NCBI RefSeq assembly: GCF_005508865.1
Contig: NZ_SCOM01000002.1
Location: 1,173,623 to 1,237,622, forward strand
Length of the DNA: 64,000 bases
Origin: Pseudomonas sp. F(2018)
GTDB taxonomy: Bacteria > Pseudomonadota > Gammaproteobacteria > Pseudomonadales > Pseudomonadaceae
Direction: 5' to 3'
A program made the translations under genes and the position numbers. The notes under the pieces were generated by a model, which was not told the origin of the DNA, ran no database searches, and saw nothing but the letters and a program-made list of their open reading frames with translations. Shown one piece after another: positions 41,642-54,606 of the stretch; position 1 is the first letter of the stretch, and each line of letters opens with the position of its first letter.

Positions 41642-44365
41642 ATGGCCACTATCCACGTAGACGGCAAAGATTTCGAAGTCGATGGGGCGGACAACCTGCT
41701 GCAGGCCTGTCTCTCCCTCGGGCTCGACATCCCCTACTTCTGCTGGCACCCGGCGCTCGGTAGCGTCGGCGCCTGCCGCCAATGCGCGGTGAAGCAGTAC
41801 ACCGATGAAAACGACAAGCGCGGCCGCATCGTCATGTCCTGCATGACGCCGGCGACCGACAACACCTGGATCAGCATCGACGACGAAGAGTCCAAGGCCT
41901 TCCGCGCCAGCGTCGTCGAGTGGCTGATGACCAACCACCCGCACGACTGCCCGGTGTGCGAGGAAGGCGGTCACTGCCACCTGCAGGACATGACGGTGAT
42001 GACCGGCCACAACCAGCGCCGGTATCGCTTCACCAAGCGTACCCACCAGAACCAGCAGCTCGGCCCGTTCATCTCCCACGAGATGAACCGCTGCATCGCC
42101 TGCTACCGCTGCGTGCGCTACTACAAGGACTACGCCGGCGGCACCGACCTGGGCGTCTACGGCGCCCACGACAACGTGTACTTCGGCCGCGTCGAAGACG
42201 GCGTGCTGGAGAGCGAATTCTCCGGCAACCTCACCGAGGTCTGCCCGACTGGCGTATTCACCGACAAGACCCACTCCGAGCGCTACAACCGCAAGTGGGA
42301 CATGCAGTTCGCCCCGAGCATCTGCCATGGCTGCTCCAGCGGCTGCAACATCAGCCCCGGTGAGCGCTACGGCGAGATTCGCCGCATCGAGAACCGCTTC
42401 AACGGCTCGGTGAACCACTACTTCCTGTGTGACCGCGGCCGCTTCGGCTACGGCTACACCAACCGCGAAGACCGTCCACGCCAGCCGCTCTTCGGCGAGG
42501 CCAAACTGGGCATCGACGCTGCGCTGGACAAGGCCGCCGAGCTGCTCAAGGGCAAGCGCGTGATCGGCATCGGTTCGCCGCGCGCCAGCCTGGAAGGCAA
42601 CTATGCCCTGCGCGAGCTGGTTGGCGAAGCCAACTTCTACAGCGGTATCGCCGCCGTCGAGCTGAAAAACATCCGCCTGATCCGCGACGTGCTGCAGAAC
42701 GGCCCGCTGCCGGTGCCGTCGCTGCGCGAGATCGAAGACCACGACGCCGTGTTCGTCCTCGGTGAAGACCTGACCCAGACCGCCGCGCGCGTCGCCCTGG
42801 CCCTGCGCCAGTCGGTCAAGGGCAAGGCCACCGAAATCGCCGCCTCGATGAAGATCCAGGACTGGCACATGGCCGCCGTACAGAACGTGGCCCAGGACGC
42901 GCTGAACCCGCTGTTTATCGCCAGCGTCGACGCCACCCGCCTGGACGACGTGGCCGAAGCCTGCGTACACGCTGCCCCGGCCGACCTGGCACGCATCGGC
43001 TTCGCCGTGGCCCACGCCATCGACCCGAGCGCCCCGGCCGTCACCGGCCTGGACGACGAGGCCGCCGAGCTGGTGCAGCTTATCGCCGACGCCCTGCTGG
43101 CCGGCAAGCGCCCGCTGATCGTCAGTGGCGCCTCGCTGGGTGAGAAGAGCATCATCGAGGCCGCGGCGAACATCGCCCAGGCCCTGAAGAACCGCGAGAA
43201 GAATGCCTCCATCAGCCTGGTGGTACCGGAAGCCAACAGCATGGGCCTGGCCCTGTTTGGCGGCGAATCGGTAGACGCTGCGCTGGAAGCTCTGACCGCA
43301 GGCCAAGCCGACGCCGTGATCGTGCTGGAAAACGACCTGTACCGCCGCGCCGACGCTGCCAAGGTCGATGCCGCCCTGGCCGCCGCCAAGGCGGTGATCG
43401 TCGCCGACCACCAGCAGACCGCCACCACCGCCAAGGCCCACCTGGTGCTGTCCGCCGCCAGCTTCGCCGAGGGCGATGGCACCCTGGTCAGCCAGGAAGG
43501 CCGCGCCCAGCGCTTCTTCCAGGTGTTCGAGCCTAGCTACTACGACAGCAACATCCTCGTCCGCGAAGGCTGGCGCTGGATGCACGCGCTGCACAGTACC
43601 CTGCAGGGCAAGGCCGTGGACTGGACCCAGCTGGACCAGGTCACCGCCGCCGTCGCCGCCAGCAGCTCCGTGCTGGCCGCGATCACGGACGCCGCGCCCA
43701 GCGCCTCGTTCCGCATCAAGGGCCTCAAGCTTGCGCGTGAGCCGCTGCGCTACAGCGGCCGTACCGCCATGCGCGCCAACATCAGCGTGCACGAGCCGCG
43801 TCAGCCGCAGGACCAGGACTCCGCCTTCGCCTTCTCCATGGAAGGCTATTCGGGCAGCAAGGAAGACCGTCAGCAGATTCCGTTCGCCTGGTCGCCGGGC
43901 TGGAACTCGCCGCAGGCCTGGAACAAGTTCCAGGACGAAGTCGGCGGCCATCTGCGTGCCGGTGACCCTGGAGTGCGCCTGATCGAGTCGCAGGGCAAGA
44001 CCCTGGCCTGGTTCGCCGTGCCGGGCGCCTTTGCCCCGGCCCAGGGCACCTGGCAGGTCGTGCCGTTCCACCACCTGTTCGGCAGCGAGGAGAACTCCTC
44101 CCGCGCCGCGCCGGTGCAGGAACGCATCCAGCCCGCCTACGTCGCCCTGGCCAAGGCCGAGGCTGATCGCCTGGGCGTCAACGACGGTGCGCTGATCAGC
44201 CTGACCGTCGCCGGCCAGGCCCTGCGCCTGCCGGTGAAAGTCAGCGAAGACCTGGCCCTGGGCCTGGTCGGCCTGCCGGCCGGCTTCGCCGGCATCCCGG
44301 CGGCCATCGCCGGCGCCACTGCAACCGCTCTCGGTCTTGTAGGAACCCAGGAGGCCGCGCAATGA
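41642..44365 (+). CDS. nuoG: NADH dehydrogenase I subunit G
   Basis: The largest peripheral subunit, 907 residues. N-terminal ferredoxin-like part binds N1b ([15 protein letters not shown]), then the His/Cys N5 motif ([12 protein letters not shown]), N4 ([11 protein letters not shown]) and the bacterial-type extra cluster N7 (CHGCSSGCN). The long C-terminal part is the molybdopterin-oxidoreductase-like domain without cofactor. It overlaps nuoH by four bases. A 920-residue open frame lies antisense but is a GC-skew artefact. Confidence 0.97.
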   Translation: MATIHVDGKDFEVDGADNLLQACLSLGLDIPYFCWHPALGSVGACRQCAVKQYTDENDKRGRIVMSCMTPATDNTWISIDDEESKAFRASVVEWLMTNHPHDCPVCEEGGHCHLQDMTVMTGHNQRRYRFTKRTHQNQQLGPFISHEMNRCIACYRCVRYYKDYAGGTDLGVYGAHDNVYFGRVEDGVLESEFSGNLTEVCPTGVFTDKTHSERYNRKWDMQFAPSICHGCSSGCNISPGERYGEIRRIENRFNGSVNHYFLCDRGRFGYGYTNREDRPRQPLFGEAKLGIDAALDKAAELLKGKRVIGIGSPRASLEGNYALRELVGEANFYSGIAAVELKNIRLIRDVLQNGPLPVPSLREIEDHDAVFVLGEDLTQTAARVALALRQSVKGKATEIAASMKIQDWHMAAVQNVAQDALNPLFIASVDATRLDDVAEACVHAAPADLARIGFAVAHAIDPSAPAVTGLDDEAAELVQLIADALLAGKRPLIVSGASLGEKSIIEAAANIAQALKNREKNASISLVVPEANSMGLALFGGESVDAALEALTAGQADAVIVLENDLYRRADAAKVDAALAAAKAVIVADHQQTATTAKAHLVLSAASFAEGDGTLVSQEGRAQRFFQVFEPSYYDSNILVREGWRWMHALHSTLQGKAVDWTQLDQVTAAVAASSSVLAAITDAAPSASFRIKGLKLAREPLRYSGRTAMRANISVHEPRQPQDQDSAFAFSMEGYSGSKEDRQQIPFAWSPGWNSPQAWNKFQDEVGGHLRAGDPGVRLIESQGKTLAWFAVPGAFAPAQGTWQVVPFHHLFGSEENSSRAAPVQERIQPAYVALAKAEADRLGVNDGALISLTVAGQALRLPVKVSEDLALGLVGLPAGFAGIPAAIAGATATALGLVGTQEAAQ

Positions 44366-45354
44366 GCTGGCTGACGCCTGAACTGCTCGACGTCTTCATC
44401 GCCGTCCTAAAGGCCATCGTCATCCTGCTGGTGGTGGTGGTCTGTGGCGCGCTGCTGAGCTTCGTCGAACGCCGTCTGCTGGGCTGGTGGCAGGACCGCT
44501 ACGGTCCGAACCGCGTGGGCCCGTTCGGCATGTTCCAGATCGCTGCGGACATGCTGAAGATGTTCTTCAAGGAGGACTGGACGCCGCCGTTCGCCGACAA
44601 GTTCATCTTCATGCTGGCGCCTATGATCGCCTTCGCCGCCATGCTGATGGCCTTCGCCATCATCCCGGTCACCCCGACCTGGGGCGTGGCGGACCTGAAC
44701 ATCGGCATCCTGTTCTTCTTTGCCATGGCCGGTCTGTCGGTGTACGCCGTGCTGTTCGCCGGCTGGTCGAGCAACAACAAGTTCGCCCTGCTCGGCAGCC
44801 TGCGTGCCTCGGCCCAGACCATCTCCTACGAGGTGTTCCTGGCCCTGGCACTGATGGGCGTGGTGGCGCAGGTCGGCTCGTTCAACATGCGCGACATCGT
44901 CGACTACCAGGCCGAAAACCTGTGGTTCATCATTCCGCAGTTCTTCGGCTTCTGTACCTTCTTCATCGCCGGCGTCGCCGTGACCCACCGTCACCCGTTC
45001 GACCAGCCGGAAGCGGAGCAGGAGCTGGCCGACGGTTACCACATCGAATATGCCGGCATGAAATGGGGCATGTTCTTCGTCGGCGAGTACATCGGCATCG
45101 TGACCATCTCGGCCCTGCTGGTGACCCTGTTCTTCGGCGGCTGGCACGGCCCGTTCGGCATCCTGCCGCAGATCCCGTTCATCTGGTTCGCCCTGAAGAC
45201 CTGCTTCTTCATCATGATCTTCATCCTGCTGCGCGCGTCGATTCCGCGCCCGCGGTATGACCAGGTCATGGCGTTCAGCTGGAAGTTCTGCCTGCCGCTG
45301 ACTCTGATCAACCTGCTGGTGACCGGCGCGCTCGTGCTGGCCTCGGCCCAGTAA
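44362..45354 (+). CDS. nuoH: NADH dehydrogenase I subunit H
   Basis: A membrane subunit forming part of the quinone chamber and the link to proton transfer. The 330-residue protein has eight or so transmembrane helices. Conserved loops [20 protein letters not shown] and [27 protein letters not shown] contain the charged residues of the E-channel. Start overlaps nuoG (ATGA). Confidence 0.97.
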   Translation: MSWLTPELLDVFIAVLKAIVILLVVVVCGALLSFVERRLLGWWQDRYGPNRVGPFGMFQIAADMLKMFFKEDWTPPFADKFIFMLAPMIAFAAMLMAFAIIPVTPTWGVADLNIGILFFFAMAGLSVYAVLFAGWSSNNKFALLGSLRASAQTISYEVFLALALMGVVAQVGSFNMRDIVDYQAENLWFIIPQFFGFCTFFIAGVAVTHRHPFDQPEAEQELADGYHIEYAGMKWGMFFVGEYIGIVTISALLVTLFFGGWHGPFGILPQIPFIWFALKTCFFIMIFILLRASIPRPRYDQVMAFSWKFCLPLTLINLLVTGALVLASAQ

Positions 45355-45367
45355 GGAGAAACACGCA

Positions 45368-45916
<549 letters not shown>

Positions 45917-45926
45917 GGAGGGGATG

Positions 45927-46436
45927 ATGGAATTTGCTTTCTACCTCGCCGCGGGCGTTGCCGTGGCTTCTACCGTGATGGTCATCACCGGGACCAACCC
46001 GGTGCATGCCCTGCTCAACCTGATCGTCTCGCTGCTGGCCGTGGCCTCGACCTTCTTCGCTCTGGGTGCGCCGTTCGCCGGCGCCCTGGAGATCATCGTC
46101 TACGCCGGCGCCATCATGGTGCTGTTCGTCTTCGTGGTGATGATGCTCAACCTCGGCCCGGCCGCTGCCGAGCAGGAGAAACAATGGCTGAAACCCGGCA
46201 TCTGGACCGGTCCCGCCATTCTCTCCCTGCTGCTGCTGGGCCAGCTGCTCTACGCCCTGTTCGCCAGCCCGAGCGGCGCCGCCATCGGTCTCGAGACCGT
46301 GGACGCCAAGGCCGTTGGCATCAGCCTGTTCGGCCCCTACCTGCTGGTAGTCGAGCTGGCCTCCATGCTGCTGCTCGCCGCCCTGGTCGCCGCCTACCAC
46401 CTGGGCCGCCACGAAGCCAAGGAGCCGACCGTATGA
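45927..46436 (+). CDS. nuoJ: NADH dehydrogenase I subunit J
   Basis: A membrane subunit with five helices, 169 residues from the second ATG. Two ATGs are adjacent; the second is better placed after AAGGAGGGG. The conserved [19 protein letters not shown] helix contains the family's pi-bulge region. Four-base overlap with nuoK. Confidence 0.95.
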   Translation: MEFAFYLAAGVAVASTVMVITGTNPVHALLNLIVSLLAVASTFFALGAPFAGALEIIVYAGAIMVLFVFVVMMLNLGPAAAEQEKQWLKPGIWTGPAILSLLLLGQLLYALFASPSGAAIGLETVDAKAVGISLFGPYLLVVELASMLLLAALVAAYHLGRHEAKEPTV

Positions 46437-46741
46437 ATGCCGTTCCTCTGGAACACGGCCTGGCCCTCGCCGCCGTGCTGTTCAGCCTGGGCCTGATCGG
46501 CCTGATGGTGCGCCGTAACATCCTCTTCGTGCTGATGAGCCTGGAAGTGATGATGAACGCCACCGCCCTCGCCTTCGTCGTCGCCGGCAGCCGCTGGGTG
46601 CAGGCCGACGGCCAGGTGATGTTCATTCTGGTGATCACCCTGGCAGCCGCCGAGGCCAGTATCGGCCTGGCGATCCTGCTGCAGCTGTATCGCCGCTTCA
46701 ACACCCTCGATGTCGACGCTGCCAGCGAGATGCGCGGATGA
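46433..46741 (+). CDS. nuoK: NADH dehydrogenase I subunit K
   Basis: A small antiporter-like membrane subunit with three helices, 102 residues. The two conserved glutamates are seen in MSLEVMMNA and [12 protein letters not shown]. The start is the ATG overlapping the nuoJ stop (ATGA), not the longer upstream frame. It overlaps nuoL by four bases. Confidence 0.95.
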   Translation: MNAVPLEHGLALAAVLFSLGLIGLMVRRNILFVLMSLEVMMNATALAFVVAGSRWVQADGQVMFILVITLAAAEASIGLAILLQLYRRFNTLDVDAASEMRG

Positions 46742-48588
46742 ACCTTCTATTCCTCACCCTCCTCTTCCCGCTGCTCGGCTGGTTCCTGCTGGCCTTCTCC
46801 CGCGGACGACTCTCGGAAAACACTGCCGCCGTGATCGGCGTCGGCTCGGTCGGCCTGGCCGCGCTGAGCGCCGCCTGGGTCGTATTCCAGTTCCTCGGCA
46901 ACACGCCGGCGGGCGGCGTATACACCCAGATGCTGTGGCAGTGGATGAACGTCGCCGGCCTGGCGCCGAGCTTCACCCTGCACCTGGACGGCCTGTCGGC
47001 CACCATGCTCGGCGTGGTCACCGGTGTCGGCTTCCTGATCCACCTGTTCGCCAGCTGGTACATGCGCGGTGAAGAGGGCTACTCGCGCTTCTTCGCCTAC
47101 ACCAACCTGTTCATCTTCAGCATGTTGCTGCTGGTTCTCGGCGACAACCTGCTGGTGCTGTTCTTCGGCTGGGAAGGCGTGGGCCTGTGCTCGTACCTGC
47201 TGATCGGCTTCTACTACAAGCACGTGCCCAACGGTAACGCGGCGCTGAAAGCGTTCATCGTCACCCGCATCGGCGACGTGTTCCTGATGATCGGCCTGTT
47301 CATCCTGTTCCTGAACCTTGGCACCCTGAACATCCAGGAGCTGATGGTGCTGGCACCGCAGAAGTACGTGGCCGGTGATACCTGGCTGTGGGTCGCCACC
47401 CTGATGCTGCTCGGCGGCGCCGTGGGCAAATCCGCCCAGCTGCCGCTGCAGACCTGGCTGGCCGACGCGATGGCGGGGCCGACTCCGGTTTCCGCGCTGA
47501 TCCACGCCGCGACCATGGTGACCGCGGGCGTGTACCTGATCGCCCGTACCCACGGCCTGTTCCTGCTGACCCCGGAGATTCTCGAGCTGGTCGGCATCGT
47601 CGGCGCCGTGACCCTGGTGCTGGCCGGCTTCGCCGCCCTGGTGCAGACCGACATCAAGCGCATCCTCGCCTACTCGACCATGAGCCAGATCGGCTATATG
47701 TTCCTCGCCCTCGGCGTGCAGGCCTGGGACGCGGCGATCTTCCACCTGATGACCCACGCCTTCTTCAAGGCCCTGCTGTTCCTCGCTTCCGGTGCGGTGA
47801 TCCACGCCTGCCACCACGAGCAGAACATCTTCAGGATGGGCGGCCTGTGGAAGAAGCTGCCGCTGGCCTACGCGAGCTTCATCGTCGGCGGCGCGGCCCT
47901 GGCGGCGCTGCCGCTGGTCACCGCGGGCTTCTACTCGAAGGACGAGATTCTCTGGGAAGCCTTCGCCAGCGGTCACAGCGAGCTGCTGTACGCAGGCCTG
48001 GCCGGTGCCTTCCTGACCTCGATCTACACCTTCCGCCTGATCTTCATCGCCTTCCACGGCGAGCAGAAGACCGAGGCCCATGCCGGTCACGGCATCGCCC
48101 ACAACCTGCCGCTGGCCACCCTGATCGTGCTGTCGACCTTCGTCGGCGCGCTGATCACCCCGCCGCTGCACGGTGTGCTGCCGCAGAGCATCGGCCATGC
48201 CGGTGGTGAGGCCAAGCACGGCCTGGAAATCGCCTCGGGTGCCATCGCCCTGGCCGGCATCCTCCTCGCCGCCCTGCTGTTCCTCGGCCAACGTCGCTTC
48301 GTCAGCGCCGTCGCCGCCAGCGCGCCGGGCCGCTTCCTGTCGGCCTGGTGGTTCGCCGCCTGGGGCTTCGACTGGCTCTACGACAAGGTCTTCGTGCAGC
48401 CCTACCTGCTGATCTGCCGCCTGCTCGGCCGTGACCCGATCGACCAGAGCATCGGCCTGGTGCCGCGCCTGGCCCGTGGTGGCAACGGTCTGCTGGCTCG
48501 CGCCCAGACCGGTCAGGTGCGCTGGTACGCCACTTCGATTGCCGGGGGTGCCGTGCTGGTACTCGCCGTCCTCATTTTTCTGAGTTAA
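46738..48588 (+). CDS. nuoL: NADH dehydrogenase I subunit L
   Basis: The distal proton-pumping antiporter-like subunit, 616 residues, with about 14 helices plus the long lateral helix at the C terminus. Conserved motifs include the [17 protein letters not shown] helix with the key Glu, the Lys-bearing [35 protein letters not shown] segment, and the [15 protein letters not shown] helix ([16 protein letters not shown]). Overlaps nuoK. Confidence 0.97.
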   Translation: MNLLFLTLLFPLLGWFLLAFSRGRLSENTAAVIGVGSVGLAALSAAWVVFQFLGNTPAGGVYTQMLWQWMNVAGLAPSFTLHLDGLSATMLGVVTGVGFLIHLFASWYMRGEEGYSRFFAYTNLFIFSMLLLVLGDNLLVLFFGWEGVGLCSYLLIGFYYKHVPNGNAALKAFIVTRIGDVFLMIGLFILFLNLGTLNIQELMVLAPQKYVAGDTWLWVATLMLLGGAVGKSAQLPLQTWLADAMAGPTPVSALIHAATMVTAGVYLIARTHGLFLLTPEILELVGIVGAVTLVLAGFAALVQTDIKRILAYSTMSQIGYMFLALGVQAWDAAIFHLMTHAFFKALLFLASGAVIHACHHEQNIFRMGGLWKKLPLAYASFIVGGAALAALPLVTAGFYSKDEILWEAFASGHSELLYAGLAGAFLTSIYTFRLIFIAFHGEQKTEAHAGHGIAHNLPLATLIVLSTFVGALITPPLHGVLPQSIGHAGGEAKHGLEIASGAIALAGILLAALLFLGQRRFVSAVAASAPGRFLSAWWFAAWGFDWLYDKVFVQPYLLICRLLGRDPIDQSIGLVPRLARGGNGLLARAQTGQVRWYATSIAGGAVLVLAVLIFLS

Positions 48589-48601
48589 GGAAAACAGCCT
48601 G

Positions 48602-50131
48602 ATGATTCTCCCCTGGCTAATCCTGATTCCCTTCATCGGCGGCCTGCTGTGCTGGCAGGGTGATCGCCTCGGCAACACCCTGCCGCGCTGGATCGCCCTG
48701 CTGACCATGAGTCTGCTGTTCGGTCTCAGCCTGTGGCTGTGGGCCACCGCCGACTTCAGCCTGGCTCCGGCCCCCGGTGCCGATCCGGTCTGGGCTGCCG
48801 AGTTCAAGGTGCAGTGGATCGAGCGTCTCGGTATCAGCATCCACCTCGGCCTCGACGGCCTGTCGGTGCTGATGATCTGCCTCACCGGCCTGCTCGGCGT
48901 GCTGTCCGTGCTGTGCTCGTGGAACGAGATCCAGAACCGCGTCGGCTTCTTCCACCTCAACCTGATGTGGATCCTCGGTGGCGTGGTCGGCGTGTTCCTC
49001 GCCATCGACCTGTTCCTGTTCTTCTTCTTCTGGGAAATGATGCTAGTGCCGATGTACTTCCTCATCGCGCTCTGGGGTCACAGCGGCAGCAAGGGTCATT
49101 CGCGGATCAACGCCGCCACCAAGTTCTTCATCTTCACCCAGGCCAGCGGTCTGATCATGCTGGTGGCGATCCTCGCCCTGGTGCTGATCAACTACAACGC
49201 CACCGGCGTGCTGACCTTCAACTACGCCGACCTGCTGAAGACCGACCTGCCGGCCGGTACCGAGTACCTGCTGATGCTCGGTTTCTTCGCCGCCTTCGCC
49301 GTGAAGTTCCCGGTGGTGCCGGTGCACTCCTGGCTGCCGGATGCCCACGCCCAGGCGCCGACCGCCGGCTCCGTTGACCTCGCCGGCATCCTGCTGAAGA
49401 CCGCCGCCTACGGCCTGATGCGCTTCGCCCTGCCGCTGTTCCCCAACGCCTCGGCCGAGTTCGCGCCGATCGCCATGTGGCTCGGCGTGTTCGCCATCGC
49501 TTACGGCGCCTTCCTGTCGTTCGCCCAGACCGACATCAAGCGCCTAGTGGCCTACTCCAGCGTCTCGCACATGGGCTTCGTGCTGATCGCCATCTACTCC
49601 GGCAGCCAGGTCGCCCTGCAGGGCGCGGTGGTGCAGATGATGGCCCACGGCCTGTCCGCCGCCGCGCTGTTCATCCTCTGCGGCCAGCTCTACGAGCGCC
49701 TGCACACCCGCGACATGCGCGAGATGGGCGGCATCTGGGCACGCCTGCCGTGGCTGCCGGCGGTGAGCCTGTTCTTCGCCGCCGCCGCGCTGGGCCTGCC
49801 GGGTACCGGCAACTTCGTCGGCGAGTTCCTGATCCTGATCGGCAGCTTCCCGGCCGCTCCGTGGGTCGTGGTCCTGGCCGCCTGCGGCCTGGTGCTGGGC
49901 TCGGTCTACTCACTGGCGATGATCCACCGCGCCTACTTCGGCCCGGCCAAGTCCGATGCTCCGCTGCAGGCCCTGAAGGCTCGCGAGCTGTACATGGTGC
50001 TGGGCCTGGCCGTGCTGCTGATTCTCCTCGGCGTCTACCCGCAACCGGTGCTCGACACCTCCGCCGCCAGCATGCAAGGCGTGCAGCAGTGGTTCAGCGG
50101 TGCCCTCACTCAACTCGCCTCGGTCCGGTAA
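48602..50131 (+). CDS. nuoM: NADH dehydrogenase I subunit M
   Basis: Antiporter-like proton-pumping subunit, 509 residues, 14 helices. The [15 protein letters not shown] helix has the key Glu, [19 protein letters not shown] is the family loop, and [17 protein letters not shown] contains the conserved Lys. Thirteen bases after nuoL. Confidence 0.97.
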   Translation: MILPWLILIPFIGGLLCWQGDRLGNTLPRWIALLTMSLLFGLSLWLWATADFSLAPAPGADPVWAAEFKVQWIERLGISIHLGLDGLSVLMICLTGLLGVLSVLCSWNEIQNRVGFFHLNLMWILGGVVGVFLAIDLFLFFFFWEMMLVPMYFLIALWGHSGSKGHSRINAATKFFIFTQASGLIMLVAILALVLINYNATGVLTFNYADLLKTDLPAGTEYLLMLGFFAAFAVKFPVVPVHSWLPDAHAQAPTAGSVDLAGILLKTAAYGLMRFALPLFPNASAEFAPIAMWLGVFAIAYGAFLSFAQTDIKRLVAYSSVSHMGFVLIAIYSGSQVALQGAVVQMMAHGLSAAALFILCGQLYERLHTRDMREMGGIWARLPWLPAVSLFFAAAALGLPGTGNFVGEFLILIGSFPAAPWVVVLAACGLVLGSVYSLAMIHRAYFGPAKSDAPLQALKARELYMVLGLAVLLILLGVYPQPVLDTSAASMQGVQQWFSGALTQLASVR

Positions 50132-50140
50132 TCAAGCGCT

Positions 50141-51619
50141 ATGGAACTGACGACTCAACACTTCATCGCGCTACTGCCGCTGCTGGTCACCAGCGCCACC
50201 GTCGTGGTGGTGATGCTGGCCATCGCCTGGAAGCGCAACCACTCCTGGACCTTCATCCTCTCGGTACTGGGCCTCAACCTGGCCCTGCTGTCGGTGATCC
50301 CGGCCGTGAGCGTGACGCCGATCCAGGTCACCCCGCTGCTGCTGGTGGACAAGTTCGCCTGCTACTACATGGCGCTGGTGCTGGCCGCCACGCTGGCCTG
50401 CACCACCCTGATCCACGCCTACCTGGGCGGTGAATCGGGCAAGCTGGGCTACCCGGGCAACCGCGAAGAGCTGTACCTGCTGATGCTGCTGTCCGCCGCC
50501 GGCGGCCTGGTGCTGGTCAGCGCGCAGCATCTGGCGGGTCTGTTCATCGGCCTGGAACTGCTGTCGGTACCGACCTACGGCATGATCGCCTACGCCTTCT
50601 TCAACAAGCGTTCGCTGGAAGCCGGCATCAAGTACATGGTGCTGTCCGCCGCCGGCTCAGCCTTCCTGCTGTTCGGCATGGCCCTGCTCTACGCCGAATC
50701 CGGCAGCCTGAGCTTCGCCGGTATCGGCGCCAAGCTGGCCGCCGACGGCCTGCCAAGCCTGATCGCCCAGGCCGGCTTCGGCATGATGCTGATCGGCCTG
50801 GCCTTCAAGCTGTCGCTGGTGCCCTTCCACCTGTGGACCCCGGACGTCTACGAGGGCGCGCCGGCGCCGGTCGCCGCCTTCCTGGCCACCGCCAGCAAGG
50901 TGGCGGTGTTCGCCGTGCTGCTGCGCCTGTACCAGATCTCCCCGGTAGCCGCCGGTGGCTGGCTGAACGAGCTGCTGACCGTGCTGGCCATCGCCTCGAT
51001 CCTGTTCGGTAACCTGCTGGCCCTGCTGCAGAGCAACCTCAAGCGCCTGCTCGGCTACTCGTCCATCGCCCACTTCGGCTACCTGCTGATCGCCCTGATC
51101 GCCAGCAAGGGCCTGGCCGAGGAAGCCATCGGCGTGTACCTGGCTACCTACGTGCTGACCAGCCTGGGCGCGTTCGGCGTGATCACCCTGATGTCCACGC
51201 CCTACAGCGGCCGTGACGCCGACGCCCTGTACGAGTACCGCGGCTTGTTCTGGCGCCGTCCGTACCTGACCGCCGTGCTCACCGTGATGATGCTGTCGCT
51301 GGCCGGTATCCCGCTGACCGCTGGCTTCATCGGCAAGTTCTATGTGGTCGCCACCGGCGTGCAGTCGCAACAGTGGTGGCTGCTCGGCGCGCTGATCCTG
51401 GGCAGCGCCATCGGCGTGTTCTACTACCTGCGGGTGATGGTCACCCTGTTCCTGCAGGAGCCCAACCTCAAGCGCCACGACGCGCCGTTCAACTGGGGCC
51501 AGCGCGCCGGCGGCGTCATGCTGCTGTTCGTCGCCCTGCTCGCCTTCTTCCTCGGCGTCTATCCGCAGCCGCTGCTGGAACTGGTGCAGCACGCCGGCCT
51601 GGTGGCCGTGGCCCACTGA
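50141..51619 (+). CDS. nuoN: NADH dehydrogenase I subunit N
   Basis: Antiporter-like proton-pumping subunit next to NuoK, 492 residues, 14 helices. Family features are [49 protein letters not shown] and [17 protein letters not shown]. Last gene of the operon, followed by a strong terminator. All 13 genes and their cofactor cysteines appear intact, so the complex should be functional. Confidence 0.97.
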   Translation: MELTTQHFIALLPLLVTSATVVVVMLAIAWKRNHSWTFILSVLGLNLALLSVIPAVSVTPIQVTPLLLVDKFACYYMALVLAATLACTTLIHAYLGGESGKLGYPGNREELYLLMLLSAAGGLVLVSAQHLAGLFIGLELLSVPTYGMIAYAFFNKRSLEAGIKYMVLSAAGSAFLLFGMALLYAESGSLSFAGIGAKLAADGLPSLIAQAGFGMMLIGLAFKLSLVPFHLWTPDVYEGAPAPVAAFLATASKVAVFAVLLRLYQISPVAAGGWLNELLTVLAIASILFGNLLALLQSNLKRLLGYSSIAHFGYLLIALIASKGLAEEAIGVYLATYVLTSLGAFGVITLMSTPYSGRDADALYEYRGLFWRRPYLTAVLTVMMLSLAGIPLTAGFIGKFYVVATGVQSQQWWLLGALILGSAIGVFYYLRVMVTLFLQEPNLKRHDAPFNWGQRAGGVMLLFVALLAFFLGVYPQPLLELVQHAGLVAVAH

Positions 51620-51632
51620 GGTCAGCAGCAAT

Positions 51633-51660
51633 AAAAAACCCGGCGCTGGCCGGGTTTTTT
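51633..51660. terminator. Bidirectional terminator nuoN / AI-2E gene
   Basis: AAAAAA-CCCGGC-GCTG-GCCGGG-TTTTTT. It serves the nuo operon and the convergent gene that ends at 51672. Confidence 0.92.
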
Positions 51661-51671
51661 CTGCCTGCGAT

Positions 51672-52733
51672 TCAGGGCAACCGAGGCGTCTGGCTGCCGT
51701 TGCGGTACAGGTCCCAGCTGGCGATGAACAGCGCGGCGATCAGCGGGCCGATGACGAAGCCGTTAAGACCGAACAGGGTCAGCCCACCGAGGGTGGAGAT
51801 CAGCACCACGTAGTCCGGCATGCGCGTGTCCTTGCCCACCAGGATCGGCCGCAGCAGGTTGTCCACCAAACCGATCACCAGCACGCCGAACAGGATCAGC
51901 GTCACGCCCTGCCACAGCTCGCCACGCGCCAGCAGATAGAACGCCACCGGCCCCCACACCAGCCCGCAGCCCACCGCCGGCAGCAGCGACAGAAACGCCA
52001 TCAGCACGCCCCATAACAGCGGGCTGCTGATGCCCAATATCCAGAAGATCAACCCGCCCAGCGCGCCCTGCACCACCGCCACGGCGATATTGCCCTTCAC
52101 CGTGGCGCGCACCACCCGGGTGAACTTGATCTGCAGGCGACGCTTGAGGCCCTCGGCCAGCGGCACGGCGCTGCGCACGGTGCGCACCAGTTCCGGGCCG
52201 TCGCGCAGGAAGAAATACAGCAGGTAGAGCATGACGAAGAAGCCGACCACGAACTCGAAGGTGTTCTGCCCGATGGCGAACGCCTTGGTCGCCAGGAACT
52301 GGCTGCCCTCCAGCGCGACGCGGGCGACGCGGTCGCGCAGGCCGTCGAAATTGCCCAGGCCGAGACGGTCGAGCTGGCGCTGGATGGCCTGTGGCAGCAT
52401 GTCCTTGCCCTGGGCGACGAAGGCACCGACATCCAGCTCGCCGGCCTCGATGCGCTGGTACACCGCCGCCCCCTCGTTCACCAGCATCAGGGTGATGACG
52501 ATCACCGGCAGGATCGCCACCAGCAGGCACACGCACAGGGTGATCAGCGCCGACAGATTGCCGCGCCCGCCGATACGCAGGGCCAGGCGGCGCTGTAGCG
52601 GGGCAAACAGCACGGCCAGCACCACGGCCCAGAACAGCGCGCCATAAAACGGCAGGAGGATCCAGGCGAAGGCCAGGGTCACTACCACCAGCAGGGCGAG
52701 AAAAGCTTTGTGTTCGACGCGGGACGAAGGCAT
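51672..52733 (-). CDS. AI-2E family transporter
   Basis: A 353-residue inner-membrane protein of the AI-2E/PerM/YdiK superfamily. It has two helices near the N terminus, a soluble stretch (about residues 95-145), then several helices. The PAVGCGLVWGPVAFYLLARGE and GKDTRMPDYVVLISTLGGLTLFGLNGFVIGP motifs near the C terminus are family hallmarks. Some members export autoinducer-2 and others exchange sodium for protons; no substrate can be chosen here. Single gene. Confidence 0.9.
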   Translation of the reverse strand: MPSSRVEHKAFLALLVVVTLAFAWILLPFYGALFWAVVLAVLFAPLQRRLALRIGGRGNLSALITLCVCLLVAILPVIVITLMLVNEGAAVYQRIEAGELDVGAFVAQGKDMLPQAIQRQLDRLGLGNFDGLRDRVARVALEGSQFLATKAFAIGQNTFEFVVGFFVMLYLLYFFLRDGPELVRTVRSAVPLAEGLKRRLQIKFTRVVRATVKGNIAVAVVQGALGGLIFWILGISSPLLWGVLMAFLSLLPAVGCGLVWGPVAFYLLARGELWQGVTLILFGVLVIGLVDNLLRPILVGKDTRMPDYVVLISTLGGLTLFGLNGFVIGPLIAALFIASWDLYRNGSQTPRLP

Positions 52734-52816
52734 TGGGCGACCGCCTGACAGGGCTGTTCCTGCTTAGTCCCCCAACGCGACGGCAAAGTGCGGCCTTTTT
52801 ATCCCGGCGCGGCCAT

Positions 52817-52840
52817 GAAAAAAGGCGCCGCAGCGCCTTC
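52817..52840 (-). terminator. Terminator of the CtpM-like gene
   Basis: AAGGCGC-CGCA-GCGCCTT hairpin. On the minus strand it is followed by TTTT and lies about 20 bases after the chemoreceptor stop codon. Confidence 0.85.
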
Positions 52841-52856
52841 TTTCACAGCACCAGTC

Positions 52857-54539
52857 TCAGATGCGGAACTGCCGCACCAGGCTGCCCAGGCGCTCGCCCA
52901 GGTCGGACAGGCTGCGCGCGGTGGCGGCGCCGTGGCGGGTCTCATCCGCCACGCTGTCCACGGCCACGGCGATCTGATGCACGCTGCGGTTGATCTCCTC
53001 GGCCACCGCGGTCTGCTCCTCGGCGGCGCTGGCGATCTGCGCGTTCATCGCGTTGATGGTGCCGATCAGCCCGGCGATGGCATCCAGCGAGGAGCCGGCC
53101 TGGTTGGCCTGCTCGCTGGTGATCTCGCCGGCATCGCTGGAGCGGCGCATGGCGGTGACCGAGGCCTGGGTGCCCTGCTGCAGGCGATCGATCATGCCCT
53201 GGATTTCCTGGGTGCTTTGTTGGGTGCGACTGGCCAGCGCACGCACCTCGTCGGCCACCACGGCGAAGCCGCGTCCGGCCTCGCCGGCCCGGGCCGCCTC
53301 GATGGCGGCGTTGAGCGCGAGCAGGTTGGTCTGCTCGGCGATGGAGCGGATCACGCCGAGCACGCTGACGATGGACTGCACGTCCTGCTGCAGGCTATCC
53401 AGCGACTGGCCGCTCTCGCGGATGTCGCCGACCAGGGCGTGGATGCGGGTGATGCTGCCGTCGACCACCTTCTTCGCCGCCTGGCCCTCGTGGTCGGTCT
53501 GCTGCGCGGCCTCGGCGGCGCCCTGGGCGCTCTTGGCCACCTCATGGGCGGCGGCGGACATCTCGTTGATCGCCGTGGCCACTTGGTCGGTCTCGTGGCG
53601 CTGGCGCTCCATGGCCTGCTCGGAGCGCTGCGCCTGGGCCGCCACCTCGCCGACCAGGCCGGTCAGCTGGGTGGTCATCTCGGCGATCTGCCGCACCAGG
53701 CCGTGGATCTTCTCGACGAAGCGGTTGAACGAACCGGCCAGTTGGCCCAGCTCATCATCGCCGGCCACCGGCAGGCGGCGGGTCAGGTCACCTTCCCCGG
53801 CGGCGATGTCGTCCAGGTTTTCCTTGATCAGCTGCAGCGGACGCAGGAAGGCATTGCTCAAGGCCAGGCCGGCCACGCCGAATACCAGCAGCATCACCGC
53901 GGCGATCACCAGGATGCTGGTGAGGATGGTGCCGACGCGCTCCTGGATGGCCGCCTCGACCTCGGCCACCTCGGCCGCGACGCCGTCCAGGTTGACGGCG
54001 GTGCCCAGCGCCAGGTCCCACTTCGGCAGGTAGTAGCTGTACGCCAGCTTGGGTACCAGCACGCTCTCGTCGGTGGGCAGCGGCGAGCTGTATTCCACGT
54101 AGTTGGAGCCGTCCTTGGCCACCCGCACCAGTTCGCGGTTGACGTAGACGCCGTTGGGGTCCTTGCGGTCGGACAGGTTCTTGCCCACGTCCACCGGGCT
54201 GTCGCCACGGAACAGGCGTACCACGCTGGAGTCGTGGCCGAAGAAGTAGCCGTCCTTGCCGTACTTGATCTTGGACAGGATGGCGATGGCCTGCTCGCGG
54301 CTGGCCATATCGCCCTGGGCAGCCCCGTCGTACAGGCTCTGCACCGAGCCGAGGGCGATCTGCATGTAGTTCTTCAGCTCCTGGCGGTTTTCCTCCACCA
54401 GGCGCTCGCGGGTCTGCGCGACTTCGTCCTCGGCCAGGTCGTCGAGGATCTTCGCCGCCGCGCCGCTCAGCACCAGGGCGAACAGAATGACCGGCACCAG
54501 GGCCAACAGCAGCACTTTGGTTTTCAGGGTAAGACGCAT
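52857..54539 (-). CDS. Methyl-accepting chemotaxis protein, CtpM-like
   Basis: A membrane chemoreceptor of 560 residues. N-terminal helix ([18 protein letters not shown]), a periplasmic single-Cache-type sensor (about residues 30-185, with [18 protein letters not shown] and [17 protein letters not shown]), second helix, HAMP (about 210-265) and a signalling domain with the invariant tip [29 protein letters not shown]. Gene position matches P. aeruginosa PA2652, reported as the malate receptor CtpM, so an organic-acid ligand is likely but unproven. The start ATG gives MRLTLKTKV, and an upstream frame lacks family sequence. Confidence 0.92.
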   Translation of the reverse strand: MRLTLKTKVLLLALVPVILFALVLSGAAAKILDDLAEDEVAQTRERLVEENRQELKNYMQIALGSVQSLYDGAAQGDMASREQAIAILSKIKYGKDGYFFGHDSSVVRLFRGDSPVDVGKNLSDRKDPNGVYVNRELVRVAKDGSNYVEYSSPLPTDESVLVPKLAYSYYLPKWDLALGTAVNLDGVAAEVAEVEAAIQERVGTILTSILVIAAVMLLVFGVAGLALSNAFLRPLQLIKENLDDIAAGEGDLTRRLPVAGDDELGQLAGSFNRFVEKIHGLVRQIAEMTTQLTGLVGEVAAQAQRSEQAMERQRHETDQVATAINEMSAAAHEVAKSAQGAAEAAQQTDHEGQAAKKVVDGSITRIHALVGDIRESGQSLDSLQQDVQSIVSVLGVIRSIAEQTNLLALNAAIEAARAGEAGRGFAVVADEVRALASRTQQSTQEIQGMIDRLQQGTQASVTAMRRSSDAGEITSEQANQAGSSLDAIAGLIGTINAMNAQIASAAEEQTAVAEEINRSVHQIAVAVDSVADETRHGAATARSLSDLGERLGSLVRQFRI

Positions 54540-54572
54540 GATCCCTTCCTTTTGGGCAGATCCGCAGAAAGC

Positions 54573-54606
54573 AAAACGGGGTTGCCGTGTTATCGGCAAC
54601 CCCGTT
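54573..54606 (-). terminator. Hairpin after the NhaC-like gene, with embedded sigma-28 -10 box
   Basis: AAACGGGGTTGCCG and CGGCAACCCCGTTT form a perfect 14-bp stem around 6 bases, with a short T run on the minus strand. It would end the transporter transcript. Its loop and arm contain GCCGATAA on the minus strand. Confidence 0.8.
54590..54597 (-). promoter_or_regulatory. Exact FliA (sigma-28) -10 box upstream of the CtpM-like gene
   Basis: GCCGATAA on the minus strand matches the sigma-28 -10 consensus in all eight bases. It would start transcription about 43 bases before the receptor ATG. No good TAAA -35 is at the expected 15-base spacing (TTCA is found), so the element is provisional. Confidence 0.45.

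Noticed and set aside
41600..44362. A 920-residue open frame antisense to nuoG
   Set aside because: Same GC-skew effect. nuoG on the plus strand has all its cluster cysteines; the antisense product is Gly/Val/Ala-rich without motifs.
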